Source: Actinomyces oris (GTDB lineage: Bacteria > Actinomycetota > Actinomycetes > Actinomycetales > Actinomycetaceae). From it: a DNA stretch of 64,000 nt. The stretch spans positions 1,302,001-1,366,000 of the forward strand of contig NZ_CP014232.1 in assembly GCF_001553935.1 (NCBI RefSeq). The letters are read 5' to 3'. The translations under genes and the position numbers were made by a program. Shown here in pieces: positions 36,614-45,272 of the stretch. Position 1 is the first letter of the stretch; each line of letters opens with the position of its first letter. A model generated the notes under the pieces. The model was not told where the DNA came from. It saw only the letters and a program-made list of their open reading frames with translations, and made no database searches.

Positions 36614-37311
36614 TTGGCCACCTCAACCCCGCCAACCAACCATCCACCATCAACATACCTGACGCCAAAGTTGAGACTTCTCCCTTTGTCTGGAGCGGAT
36701 GTCTTGGCCGACCCTCCATCTCCGGGATGAGAAGTCATGGCGCCATAATCTACAACAACCGCCACGCGATTGTAGTCACGCCCCTCTAGTTTTTCGTAGT
36801 ATGTCACGTTGGCGACATTCTGCTCCCATTTGTCAATCCATCCTCCGGTAGTGTGCAGGCTGGTGGCCCTGTTGATGGCTGATTGGCAGAATTTGCATTG
36901 ATCTTCGCTCATCTTTGCTAGTTCGGTGGTGTTGCCGGTCATGAAGGCGTAGCGGTAGAGGTTGAGGAAGTAGCCGACGCTGGCTGCTGCGCCCTCGGCG
37001 CTCTCCTCGTTCAGCTGCGGGGGCTTGGCCGGGGCAGGTTCGGCCAGGGCGGCGTCGCGCTTGGCGCGCAGCTCAGGAGTCAGAGCCGCTTCCCGCGAGG
37101 CAGTCGCCGAGGCGTTGGCATCCGCGATGCCCTTCTCCGCCCGGGCAATAGCCGCCGACGCACTGGCACTGGCGCTCGCACTGGCCTCCGCCTTGGCGTC
37201 CCTCACCGAGCAGGCCGCCACCCCCAGCGCCAGCACACACACCGCCACCAACCCGGCCACACCCCTCCGGTGTCCGAAACGAGCTCCGGGTCGGGGTCTG
37301 TGTGCTACCAA
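36610..37311 (-). CDS. DUF6318-like lipoprotein
   Basis: I place the start at the TTG at 37311, which has ggag six bases upstream and yields a compact lipoprotein signal: RRGVAGLVAVCVLALGVAAC with the lipid-anchor Cys at about residue 34. An ATG at 37506 would add 65 residues without signal character. The mature part has an Ala/Ser repeat (SASASASASA), then a conserved domain with YFLNLYRYAFMTGN and two Cys in EDQCKFCQSA. That domain resembles the DUF6318 family of actinobacterial lipoproteins (family name from memory). It is coupled to the PKD-like gene. Bases 37312-37709 upstream hold no other gene I can support. Confidence 0.7.
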   Translation of the reverse strand: MVAHRPRPGARFGHRRGVAGLVAVCVLALGVAACSVRDAKAEASASASASASAAIARAEKGIADANASATASREAALTPELRAKRDAALAEPAPAKPPQLNEESAEGAAASVGYFLNLYRYAFMTGNTTELAKMSEDQCKFCQSAINRATSLHTTGGWIDKWEQNVANVTYYEKLEGRDYNRVAVVVDYGAMTSHPGDGGSAKTSAPDKGRSLNFGVRYVDGGWLVGGVEVAK

Positions 37312-37709
37312 TAGGTCTCCGCTCGACCGCCCTGGACAATTTGCCGGAGCCTGCTGCTCCGCGTGCCCGCCGATGCCGTCGAGGTTCAGCTCGGCCTGAC
37401 GGTGGTGCGCGGTGGAGCGTTGCGTTGGTGGGGTTGAACGGCCAGGACCGGGAACTGGACGCCGCACACCCGAGGGCTTGGGAAATCGTAGGGACGCACT
37501 CATCACGGAAGCCTCCTCGCCGCCGAAACAACTCCATACCCCGCCCGGCCGGGCGACACTGCCCGTCCAAGCGGTGTATTGACACTACCCGCACCAACAC
37601 CCTCGCACCAGCCCCCTGAGGCCCCCTGTGGAAAACCCTGGAAGGAGACTCGCCCAGTCCCGTTACTGGCGGCCGGGACCGTGATTCACTCCGTGTATCA
37701 ACAGGCCGG

Positions 37710-37744
37710 GGCCTCGGACCGCTCGCCAGGAGTGGTCCGAGGCC
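37710..37744 (-). terminator. terminator hairpin of the M28 peptidase gene
   Basis: A perfect 11-base stem (ggcctcggacc / ggtccgaggcc) with a 13-base loop lies 39 bases after the peptidase stop. No T-tract. Confidence 0.6.
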
Positions 37745-37782
37745 ACAAAGCCGTCCGCGTAGTGCCGCCTTTCTGCGCCGCT

Positions 37783-39564
37783 CTACACCGTCGTGGCCAC
37801 CTGGCCAGCAACGGGGGTGCCGCTGGGAGCGGCCCCGGATGTGGTACCGGCACCCCTGGCGGTGCGCCGGGAACCGGCCTGCAGGAGCACGAGCACCAGC
37901 GGCGCCACCGGCACGATCGCGAAGAACACGGTCACCCACACCGCGCCCAGGCTGAGCATCTCGTGGATGAGCAGGACCGCGGGGGCGAGGATCACCACGA
38001 TGATGAAGGCCGCCAGCGCCCCGACCACCGGCCGCACCCGCCTTGGCGCCAGCGCGGTCAGCGCCAGGGCGAGCGTGGGAAGGACCAGGACGTAGGCAGC
38101 GCCGGGCAACAGCACCATGAGCGGCACGCAGGCCGCTGCCAGCAGGAGCAGCGCCGCGGCGAGGGTCTCCTGCCCGAGCCCCTCCTTCCAGCGCCGCACC
38201 ACGAAGTGCGCCGTGAGCCCGGCCCCGATCAGGGCCCCGCCGGCGAACATCCACACCAGCAGCGGGTTCGGCCCGAGTCCGCTCTCCGGCGCCCACTTCA
38301 TCGCCATGGCCCCGCGCTGCACCAGCCCCGCGGCGGCAGAGGCGAACGCGGCCCGCCACGTCAGGCCCCAGACGCTCCCCAGGACCCGCTTCCAGCGCAG
38401 CGACTGTGCCCGCACCGCAACGACGCCGAGCGCGGCGATGACGGCCAGGCACCCCAGCCCCGTCCCGACCGCGGCCGGGTAGCGCACCGTCAGCCCCCGC
38501 CACAGCTGGAAGAAGTGAAGGTCGCCGTCGGCCGTGAGCGTGGGGGCCTGCCCGTCGAAGGCCCAGGCCCGCGCGAGGTCCAGGACCTGGTCGCCGTAGT
38601 GCTGGAGGGTCGAGTGGTCGACGTAGCGTGGGGCGTCGGTGGGGTGGTGGTAGTGCTCGGCGTCCCCAATCGCCGCGATGTTGAGCACCGTGAAACCCTC
38701 GGGGATGAACGCCGCCATGTCAGTGGTGTTGGGCATGCGCGCGTACAGCGAGGGGAGGAGCGAGCCGGCTACGGGCTGCTTCACGTGGCTGAGGAAGTAG
38801 CCGGCGACGGCGCTGTTGTTCGAGGAGGTCTCGAACATGAGCGCCGGACCGCTCGTGCCGCGCGCCTCGAGGTTGAGGACCAGGTCGACGTTCTTGTAGT
38901 CGGCGCGGTGGTGGCGCATCTCGTTGCGGGCGCCGACAAGGCCGACTTCCTCGCCGTCGGTGATGACGATCTTCAGCGAGTTCTCCGGTTGGCGCCCCTC
39001 GGCCTTGATAGCCCGGAGCGTCTCGACGATGGCGGCCACGCCGTAGCCGTCGTCGGAAGCCCCGTAGGAGTTCCCTGGAACCTTGCGTACTACCCCGTCT
39101 TCGTCCTCCTCGACCGTGGACGAGTCGTAGTGGGCCATGAGCGCCATGGTGCGCTCGGACTTCCCCGGTACGTCGACGACGATCGTCTCAGCCGGCGCGT
39201 CTTTGATCTCCGTCTGCAGTTCTGCGGGGAGCGTCTCCAAGTTCTCCTTGTCCTCCGGGTTAGTGAGGTCGAATAGCGGGTCGGAGTGCACTGTGGGGGT
39301 GTAGCCGAGGTCGGTGAACATGCCGATGACGTCGTCGCGTGCCCGGTCGTGCGCCTCGCGGCGCAGGACACTGTGGGGCTCGTCGGCGAGGCGGTTGATG
39401 GCGGCCATGGCGCGCTCGGCGGAGAACGTGGTCGGGTCGGCGGTGGTCGGTGTGGGGGAGGGCAGGATGAGGACGCTCAGGCCTGCCACCAGCCCCAGCA
39501 GGGCGGCGATCGGGGCCAGTAGGCGCCGGGTGAGACCGGGCGCGGAGAAACGGCGAACAGTCAT
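37783..39564 (-). CDS. membrane-bound M28-family zinc aminopeptidase
   Basis: The protein has 593 residues from MTVRRFSAPG. An N-terminal membrane helix (LLAPIAALLGLVAGLSVLIL) is followed by an extracellular M28 peptidase domain. Likely zinc ligands and catalytic residues are visible: AHYDS, ASDDGYG, DGEEVGLVGA, LEARG and EHYHHPTD. The C-terminal 230 residues carry six to seven further hydrophobic helices, as in the ERMP1/Fxna-like branch. It probably trims peptides at the cell surface. It stands alone with its own terminator. Confidence 0.88.
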   Translation of the reverse strand: MTVRRFSAPGLTRRLLAPIAALLGLVAGLSVLILPSPTPTTADPTTFSAERAMAAINRLADEPHSVLRREAHDRARDDVIGMFTDLGYTPTVHSDPLFDLTNPEDKENLETLPAELQTEIKDAPAETIVVDVPGKSERTMALMAHYDSSTVEEDEDGVVRKVPGNSYGASDDGYGVAAIVETLRAIKAEGRQPENSLKIVITDGEEVGLVGARNEMRHHRADYKNVDLVLNLEARGTSGPALMFETSSNNSAVAGYFLSHVKQPVAGSLLPSLYARMPNTTDMAAFIPEGFTVLNIAAIGDAEHYHHPTDAPRYVDHSTLQHYGDQVLDLARAWAFDGQAPTLTADGDLHFFQLWRGLTVRYPAAVGTGLGCLAVIAALGVVAVRAQSLRWKRVLGSVWGLTWRAAFASAAAGLVQRGAMAMKWAPESGLGPNPLLVWMFAGGALIGAGLTAHFVVRRWKEGLGQETLAAALLLLAAACVPLMVLLPGAAYVLVLPTLALALTALAPRRVRPVVGALAAFIIVVILAPAVLLIHEMLSLGAVWVTVFFAIVPVAPLVLVLLQAGSRRTARGAGTTSGAAPSGTPVAGQVATTV

Positions 39565-39704
39565 GGTGTCAGCTTTCCGGACGTGAATCGGTGGTGAACG
39601 GGGGAGGAGGGGCGGCGTCGCCTTCACGCCTGTGGCTCACCGGCGGTGAGGATGGGGCCCGGGATGCGGCGTGGGGAGCGAAGGCGACGCCAGGCGTGGC
39701 CGGC

Positions 39705-40013
39705 TCAGGCCTTGGGCCAGGCGACGACCAGGCAGACGGCGATGAGGGCGACAGTCAGCGCCACCTGCGTCCAGCCGAGCCAAGCCCGGCGACGCGGCAG
39801 GCTTGGCAGATCCGGCCACAGCGTGATGCCCCGGACGATCCCGTACGGGCCGGGCAGCAACACCGCCGCCAGGATCCAGGTGGGCACGTGCGCCCAGGGC
39901 CCCGAGACCGGGTGGGAGATGTGGGTCTGACCTGCTGCGACGGAGGTCGGGAACGGTGGAAGGGAGAGGTATCCGTGCTCATGGAACCAGGCTGTCGGAG
40001 CGTGATCGTCCAT
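39705..40013 (-). CDS. small hypothetical membrane protein
   Basis: The 102-residue protein has two hydrophobic segments (WILAAVLLPGPYGIV and VALTVALIAVCLVVAW) separated by a basic loop (PSLPRRRAWLG). The start was taken at MDDHAPTAWF because the longer upstream frame crosses a decayed gene copy and a palindrome. Family unknown. Confidence 0.5.
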   Translation of the reverse strand: MDDHAPTAWFHEHGYLSLPPFPTSVAAGQTHISHPVSGPWAHVPTWILAAVLLPGPYGIVRGITLWPDLPSLPRRRAWLGWTQVALTVALIAVCLVVAWPKA

Positions 40014-40160
40014 ACGATCCAGCCACCTGGTCGGTCGATGTCTGGTCAGCCCGACAACACCGTGACGGTCCACGAGAAGGACGGGGTGGCGGGGTGAGGT
40101 GGGGTGTCCCGTCCGGGTCCGGGTGAGCGCGGGTAACGGTGATGCCGGCGAACGGCCTCC

Positions 40161-40236
40161 CGTGTGGTTCCGGGCGTGCTGAGGACCCTGGAGTGATGGG
40201 GAGTGTCCACATCGGATACAAAGGCGGCAACGAGTA
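40161..40236 (+). pseudogene. decayed 3' end of a DUF559-type gene
   Basis: In one frame this reads RVVPGVLRTLE, stop, WGVSTSDTKAATSTE. This aligns with the C-terminus of the intact DUF559 protein 1.1 kb away (QVVPDVLKAVE, C, WEVFKSATKAAVSLG). Upstream frames are broken, so only a remnant survives. Its end lies within repeat C1. Confidence 0.6.
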
Positions 40237-40324
40237 CTGAGCGCGTCGGACAGAACCGCATGATTCCGTGGTTCGTATCGCTGGGTGAAACGTTGTTGGG
40301 CTCCTTTGTGTCCGATTTGGACAC
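40203..40324. repeat. repeat family C, copy C1 (122-bp palindrome)
   Basis: The 22-base ends (gtgtcc at 40203 and ggacac at 40324) are inverted with one mismatch and one G-T pair. An inner hairpin gaaccgc / gtggttc lies in the middle. Copy C2 has the same length and the same layout. Confidence 0.8.
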
Positions 40325-40505
40325 CATGCCCTTGGCTACTGGGGCGTGAAGTCTCTGGTTGTTGTGTCTCGGGACATGGGTGACAGTTCTGTGTCACGGC
40401 ATCGGTGACACTTCGATGGGTCCTGGAGGCCACAGGCTGACGGATGCTCCAGTTGACCACAGAGTGACGGCGGCCGGGTTGCGTCCACTCCACAGACGGG
40501 CGGCA

Positions 40506-41402
40506 ATGAGTTCCGTGAACACCATGGACGCTGAGCTGCTCGCCGCGGTGCGTGGCTGCTACGGAGCGGTTCGCATGCGGGACCTTGACCTGTCTCGCAC
40601 CCAGCGCCGTCACATCGCCTCGCTGGTGAGGACCGGTGAGCTCATCGCCTATGAGCATGGGGTTGTCGGTATCCCGGGTGCTGAGCGCGCCGTTGTTCTG
40701 GCGCGCATTCATGGAGGGCTCCTCACCTGCCAGGCCGCTATGCGCTACTACGGGCTGCCCGTAGCCCATGGGGCCGAGCAGGTTCACCTCGTGGTTTCGG
40801 ATAGCGGACGATTCGCAGCCGTGGGACGTGAGGTTATCCATGTCGATCGGAGCCAGGGCTCAGCATCTCCGACTCGTTTCCCCGTACAGGCACTTCCTGA
40901 GGCTCTGGCGCGTTTTCTGCGCTGTCACCTCCAGGACGACTCCCCACTCATCGCTCTCGATGCGGCACTTCATGATGAGCGCGTCACTGCCGAGCAGATT
41001 CGCAATCTGCTTCGTGGCCCTGGCTCGGCTCGGGCGCTCGCACGACTCGATCGCGCCAGTGACCGGGCCCGTTCCCCGTTGGAGACGCTGGCGCGTTTGG
41101 ACCTTGAGGCTGCGGGTTTGGGCTTCGAGGTCGGAGTGGAGATCGAGGGGGTTGGTGAGGTGGACCTGGTGGTCGAGGGATGGGTGGTCGTAGAACTGGA
41201 CGGCTACACCTACCACTGCGACGAGTACCAGTTCGCTCTCGACCGATGGCGCGACCGCCGGCTTGTTGCCCGTGGCTTCCTGCCGCTGCGCTTCACGAGG
41301 AAGGATGTCTACGCGCATCAGGTCGTTCCGGACGTGCTGAAGGCCGTGGAGTGCTGGGAAGTGTTCAAATCTGCCACAAAGGCTGCTGTGAGTCTCGGAT
41401 AG
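40506..41402 (+). CDS. DUF559 endonuclease-like protein with AbiEi-type N-terminal domain
   Basis: The protein has 298 residues from MSSVNTMDAELL. The N-terminus has a winged-helix-like stretch and the motif YEHGVVGIPGAE, as in type IV toxin-antitoxin AbiEi-like proteins. The C-terminus is DUF559, a PD-(D/E)XK/Vsr-like domain: SPLETLARLDLEAAGL, GEVDLVVEGWVVVELDGY, then DRWRDRRLVARGFLPLRFT. Acidic residues and the V-E-x-D-G pattern fit a nuclease core. These single genes are common in Actinomyces; their role is unproven. The last 14 codons form the left arm of palindrome C2. Confidence 0.75.
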   Translation: MSSVNTMDAELLAAVRGCYGAVRMRDLDLSRTQRRHIASLVRTGELIAYEHGVVGIPGAERAVVLARIHGGLLTCQAAMRYYGLPVAHGAEQVHLVVSDSGRFAAVGREVIHVDRSQGSASPTRFPVQALPEALARFLRCHLQDDSPLIALDAALHDERVTAEQIRNLLRGPGSARALARLDRASDRARSPLETLARLDLEAAGLGFEVGVEIEGVGEVDLVVEGWVVVELDGYTYHCDEYQFALDRWRDRRLVARGFLPLRFTRKDVYAHQVVPDVLKAVECWEVFKSATKAAVSLG

Positions 41403-41482
41403 AAAATACAGAACCGCGCAATTCTGCGGTTCCTGCTGCTCAGTGAACGGCGCCTGAACCTCTTTGTGGCAGATCTGGACAC
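41361..41482. repeat. repeat family C, copy C2 (122-bp palindrome straddling a gene end)
   Basis: The left arm (41361-41382) is coding sequence of the DUF559 gene; the right arm (41461-41482) is non-coding. An inner perfect stem gaaccgc / gcggttc sits between them. Compared with C1, two base pairs of the outer stem changed on both sides. Bases 41483-41814 after it show no gene. Confidence 0.8.
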
Positions 41483-41814
41483 AGAGCCCCTCAAGGAGGT
41501 CATCGGCTGCTCTGGTGACGGCTCCTCAGTGAGAGTGACGGGGCGTCCAGGGTGATGATGTTGGAGTGAATCCCCAGTAGGTCAGATGACGTCAGTATCG
41601 ATAGTCATGACAGGTCAATCGGGTTGTCCGGGGAGCGGTCTCGTGCTGGGTCGAGGTCCACGCTCCTGGCCTCATCCCAACACGCCGGGCAGGAGTGATC
41701 TGGGCCTCATATGTGCGCTCCGGGCGGTCCTGCTGGCTTGTGTTCCAGCTTTGACGGCATCCGCGAGATCGTGCGGGAAGGCGACGCCTATCGGGACGAA
41801 AGTCCATACCTCTA

Positions 41815-41862
41815 TCGCAAGATGTTGTGGTTGAGATACAATTTAGACACAAGATGATGTGT
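41815..41862. promoter_or_regulatory. pair of NrdR boxes with -10 element upstream of nrdD
   Basis: Two boxes, tcgcaagatgttgtgg (41815-41830) and acacaagatgatgtgt (41847-41862), fit the NrdR consensus acaCwAtATaTwGTgt. They are spaced 32 bases apart, three helical turns, as NrdR requires. A -10-like tacaat lies between them. NrdR senses ATP/dATP and represses ribonucleotide-reductase genes. Confidence 0.8.
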
Positions 41863-42020
41863 CTCATTGGTGTGATTTGGGCGTAGGGTCGGCACCGGTG
41901 CCGCCGACCGCCCCGCTCCCCGCAGGCAGCGCGCAACCGCTGACGGCACCCGGAAGGACTGGCCCCATCGACGCTCGACGGGGCCGCGAACAGGAACGAG
42001 AAGGACCATCGGAGAGACCC

Positions 42021-44000
42021 GTGCTCGAGAAGAACCTTGCCTCCACCGCCCCCGCAGCTGACGGCTCGGCGCAGCCGCCGGCCGCCACCCCCGCCACCGA
42101 CCCACGCCTCGTGGCCCCCGGCTCGGCCGACTCCGCCGTCGCCCGCGGAGAGCGCCCCACTGTGGACGCCATCGCCACCATCACCGAGTACCTGGACCGC
42201 TCCGACTGGCGCGTCAACGCCAACGCCAACCAGGGATACTCGCTGGGCGGGATGATGCTCAACACCTCCGGCAAGGTCGTCGCCAACTACTGGCTCAGCC
42301 AGGTCTACTCGGCCGCCGCCGGCCAGGCCCACCGCAACGCGGACCTCCACATCCACGACCTGGACATGTTCGCCGGCTACTGCGCCGGCTGGTCCCTCAA
42401 AGATCTCCTCCAGCAGGGCTTCAACGGCGTCCCCGGCGCCATCGCCGCCGGCCCCGCCAAGCACTTCTCCTCAGCCGTCGGGCAGATCGTCAACTTCCTG
42501 GGCACGCTTCAGAACGAGTGGGCCGGCGCCCAGGCCTTCTCCTCCTTCGACACCTACATGGCGCCCTTCGTCCGCCTGGACGACATGACCTACGACCAGG
42601 TCAAGCAGTGCATGCAGGAGCTCATCTTCAACCTCAACGTCCCCTCGCGCTGGGGCACCCAGACGCCCTTCACCAACCTCACCTTCGACTGGACCTGCCC
42701 CGCGGACCTGGCCGACGAGCACCCCCTCATCGGCGACGACGTCTGCGACTTCGCCTACGGCGACCTTCAGGCGGAGATGGACCTCATCAACCGCGCCTTC
42801 ATGGAGGTCATGACCGAGGGTGACGCCGAGGGCCGCGTCTTCACCTTCCCCATCCCCACCTACAACATCACCCGCGACTTCGACTGGGACGCCCCCAACA
42901 CCGAGCTCCTGTTCACCATGACCGCAAAGTACGGCCTGCCCTACTTCCAGAACTTCATCAACTCCGAGCTCGACCCCGGCATGATCCGCTCCATGTGCTG
43001 CCGCCTCCAGCTCGACCTGCGTGAGTTGCTCAAGCGCGGCAATGGCCTGTTCGGCTCGGCCGAGCAGACCGGCTCGGTCGGCGTCGTCACCATCAACATG
43101 GCCCGCCTCGGCTACCTCTACGCCGACGACGAGGCCGCCCTGACTGCCCGGCTCGACGAGCTGCTCGAGATCGGCCGCGACACCCTGGAGCTCAAGCGCA
43201 CCGTCATCCAGCACCACATCGACGCCGGCCTGTTCCCCTTCACCAAGCGGTACCTGGGCACCCTGGACAACCACTTCTCCACCCTGGGCGTCAACGGCAT
43301 GAACGAGATGGTTCGCAACTTCACCCGCGACGCCTATGACCTGACCGACCCGCGCGGCCACGCCATGTGCGTGCGCCTCCTGGACCACGTGCGCGACAAG
43401 ATGGTCGAGTTCCAGGAGGCCACCGGCCACCTCTACAACCTCGAGGCCACGCCGGCCGAGGGCACCACCTACCGCTTCGCCAAGGAGGACCGCAAGCGTT
43501 ACCCCGGCATCCTCCAGGCCGGTACGGAGACCAACCCCTACTACACGAACTCCTCTCAGATCCCCGTGGGCTACACCGACGACCCCTTCGAGGCCCAGGA
43601 GATGCAGGAGGAGCTCCAGACCAAGTACACCGGCGGCACCGTCCTGCACCTGTACATGAACGAGCGGATCTCCTCGGCCGCCGCCTGCAAGGAGCTGGTG
43701 CGCCGCTCCCTGACCGCCTTCCGCACGCCTTACATCACCATCACGCCGACCTTCTCCATCTGCCCCGTCCACGGCTACCTCGTGGGCGAGCACCTCACCT
43801 GCGACAAGTGCGCCGAGCTCCACCCCGAGGCCGAGCCGGTCGAGTGCGAGGTGTGGACCCGCGTCATGGGCTACTTCCGCCCGGTGCGCTCCTTCAACAT
43901 CGGCAAGAAGGGCGAGTACGCCGAGCGGCAGATGTTCACCGAGGTCGCCGCCGGTGGTCACGGCCCGGCCATCTCGCGCCTGAGTACGGTCAGCGCCTGA
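42021..44000 (+). CDS. nrdD: anaerobic (class III) ribonucleoside-triphosphate reductase
   Basis: The 659-residue glycyl-radical enzyme reduces ribonucleoside triphosphates to deoxy forms without oxygen. The GTG start at 42021 has ggagag upstream; the frame continues further back through the promoter. The C-terminus has CPVHGYL and CDKC zinc-site residues and the glycyl-radical loop TRVMGYFRPVRSFN, with the radical Gly at about 617. A conserved core (NANANQGYSLGG, LHIHDLDMFAGYCAGWSL) is complete. The first 40 residues are low-complexity, and no ATP-cone is evident. It is regulated by the NrdR boxes upstream and paired with nrdG. Confidence 0.95.
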   Translation: MLEKNLASTAPAADGSAQPPAATPATDPRLVAPGSADSAVARGERPTVDAIATITEYLDRSDWRVNANANQGYSLGGMMLNTSGKVVANYWLSQVYSAAAGQAHRNADLHIHDLDMFAGYCAGWSLKDLLQQGFNGVPGAIAAGPAKHFSSAVGQIVNFLGTLQNEWAGAQAFSSFDTYMAPFVRLDDMTYDQVKQCMQELIFNLNVPSRWGTQTPFTNLTFDWTCPADLADEHPLIGDDVCDFAYGDLQAEMDLINRAFMEVMTEGDAEGRVFTFPIPTYNITRDFDWDAPNTELLFTMTAKYGLPYFQNFINSELDPGMIRSMCCRLQLDLRELLKRGNGLFGSAEQTGSVGVVTINMARLGYLYADDEAALTARLDELLEIGRDTLELKRTVIQHHIDAGLFPFTKRYLGTLDNHFSTLGVNGMNEMVRNFTRDAYDLTDPRGHAMCVRLLDHVRDKMVEFQEATGHLYNLEATPAEGTTYRFAKEDRKRYPGILQAGTETNPYYTNSSQIPVGYTDDPFEAQEMQEELQTKYTGGTVLHLYMNERISSAAACKELVRRSLTAFRTPYITITPTFSICPVHGYLVGEHLTCDKCAELHPEAEPVECEVWTRVMGYFRPVRSFNIGKKGEYAERQMFTEVAAGGHGPAISRLSTVSA

Positions 44001-44015
44001 GAGGACCCGCCGGGA

Positions 44016-44057
44016 CCGCTGGGCGCCGTCGGATGATCCGGCGACGGCGCCCAGCGG
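44016..44057 (+). terminator. strong hairpin between nrdD and nrdG
   Basis: A perfect 16-base stem (ccgctgggcgccgtcg / cgacggcgcccagcgg) with a ten-base loop. As nrdG follows on the same strand within 90 bases, it probably acts as a partial terminator or RNA-stability element that lowers activase relative to reductase. Confidence 0.65.
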
Positions 44058-44147
44058 GCTCGGTGTCGCGACGACGCCGGCCCTCGGGTCGGTCCCGCAG
44101 CCCGGCAGTTCCCCGCAGTCCCGACGACGTCCCGAAAGGAGGGGGCA

Positions 44148-44978
44148 GTGACCTCACCGCAGACACGTCCGCCGACCGACTCGCGCACCGCCCGGCCGGC
44201 CCGGGTCACTGAGGACGGTGCGGGCCGGGGCGCCTCCGTCGGCCCCGACCGCCGGCCCGCCGACGACCTGGTGATCGCCGGGCTCGTCCCCATGAGCACG
44301 GTCGACTGGCCCGACCGCCTGACCGCGACCGTCTTCCTGCAGGGCTGCCCCTGGAACTGCTTCTACTGCCACAACCAGGACCTCATCCCCACCCGCACGC
44401 CCGGCCAGGTGGCGTGGGAGGAGGTGCGCGCCCTGCTGCGCCGCAGGCGGGGGCTGCTCGACGGCGTCGTCCTGACCGGCGGTGAGGCCCTGCGCCAGGA
44501 CGCTCTGGCCGACGCCGCCCGCGAGGTCATCGACATGGGCTTCCAGGTGGGGTTGCACACGGCCGGGCCCTACCCGCGGCGGCTGCGGGACATGATCGAG
44601 GCCGGGCTCGTCAGCTGGGTGGGGCTGGACATCAAGGCTCTGCCCGAGCACTACGGGCAGGTGGTCGGCCGGGCGAACGCGGCCGTGAGGGCATGGGAGA
44701 GCCTGGAGGTGCTCATCGAGGCGGCCGGCCGCGGCGGGCCCGACTTCGAGGTGCGCACCACCGTGGTGCCCGGGGACGTGACAGCCGACGACGCCGTGGA
44801 GGTGGCTCGGCGGGTGCGCGCGGCGGGGGCGCGGGTCTACGCCCTCCAGCAGGCCCGCTCCGAGGGGACGAGCGGCGAATTCGACGTCGTGGCGCCCGGC
44901 TGGGACGGGACGTGCGAACGTATGGCCGAGCACATCGAGGCCCTGGGCTGGGACCGCTTCACCTACCGCCCGGCGTAG
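44148..44978 (+). CDS. nrdG: anaerobic ribonucleotide reductase activating protein (radical SAM)
   Basis: The 276-residue activase generates the glycyl radical on NrdD using a 4Fe-4S cluster and S-adenosylmethionine. The cluster motif CPWNCFYC (Cys67, 71, 74) has the radical-SAM C-x3-C-x2-C spacing. GGEALRQ and DIKALPEHYG follow in family positions. The GTG start has a perfect aggaggggg site. An N-terminal extension of about 40 disordered residues is unusual. It is transcribed behind nrdD. Confidence 0.95.
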   Translation: MTSPQTRPPTDSRTARPARVTEDGAGRGASVGPDRRPADDLVIAGLVPMSTVDWPDRLTATVFLQGCPWNCFYCHNQDLIPTRTPGQVAWEEVRALLRRRRGLLDGVVLTGGEALRQDALADAAREVIDMGFQVGLHTAGPYPRRLRDMIEAGLVSWVGLDIKALPEHYGQVVGRANAAVRAWESLEVLIEAAGRGGPDFEVRTTVVPGDVTADDAVEVARRVRAAGARVYALQQARSEGTSGEFDVVAPGWDGTCERMAEHIEALGWDRFTYRPA

Positions 44979-45098
44979 GGGCTGCCGTGGAGGGCGGTGT
45001 TCATGGTCGGTGTCCGCTGGTCAGCCGCCGATGCGCTGGTGGTGACCGCCGGTGAGCTTGGGCGGCGGCCGACACCCACCTACACATTAGTGATCCCA

Positions 45099-45119
45099 TT
45101 TAGTAGAGCAACTACTGAG
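45099..45119. promoter_or_regulatory. possible operator upstream of katA
   Basis: The inverted repeat ttagtag-agcaa-ctactga lies in an AT-rich patch 155 bases before katA. The rest of the 294-base gap shows no gene. A peroxide- or redox-responsive repressor could bind here; the regulator is unknown. Confidence 0.35.
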
Positions 45120-45272
45120 ACATCTCCTTATTGTTCGGCTATGGTTGCTGACGGGCGGTCATCTCGTCGTCGCGGCTGACAGCGGTCAGCGGTACCCACG
45201 GCGCCCCGACCGGCTCAGGCGCACCTCGCGCCTTGCGATACCCCGGCCCGCTGGCCGAGCAAGGAGATACCC

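Noticed and set aside
37579..39276. 565-residue plus-strand open frame
   Set aside because: Antisense to the M28 peptidase; His/Arg/Gln-rich with no domain.
40014..40841. N-terminal extension of the small membrane protein frame upstream of 40013
   Set aside because: It crosses palindrome C1, the decayed DUF559 remnant and the opposite-strand start of the intact DUF559 gene.
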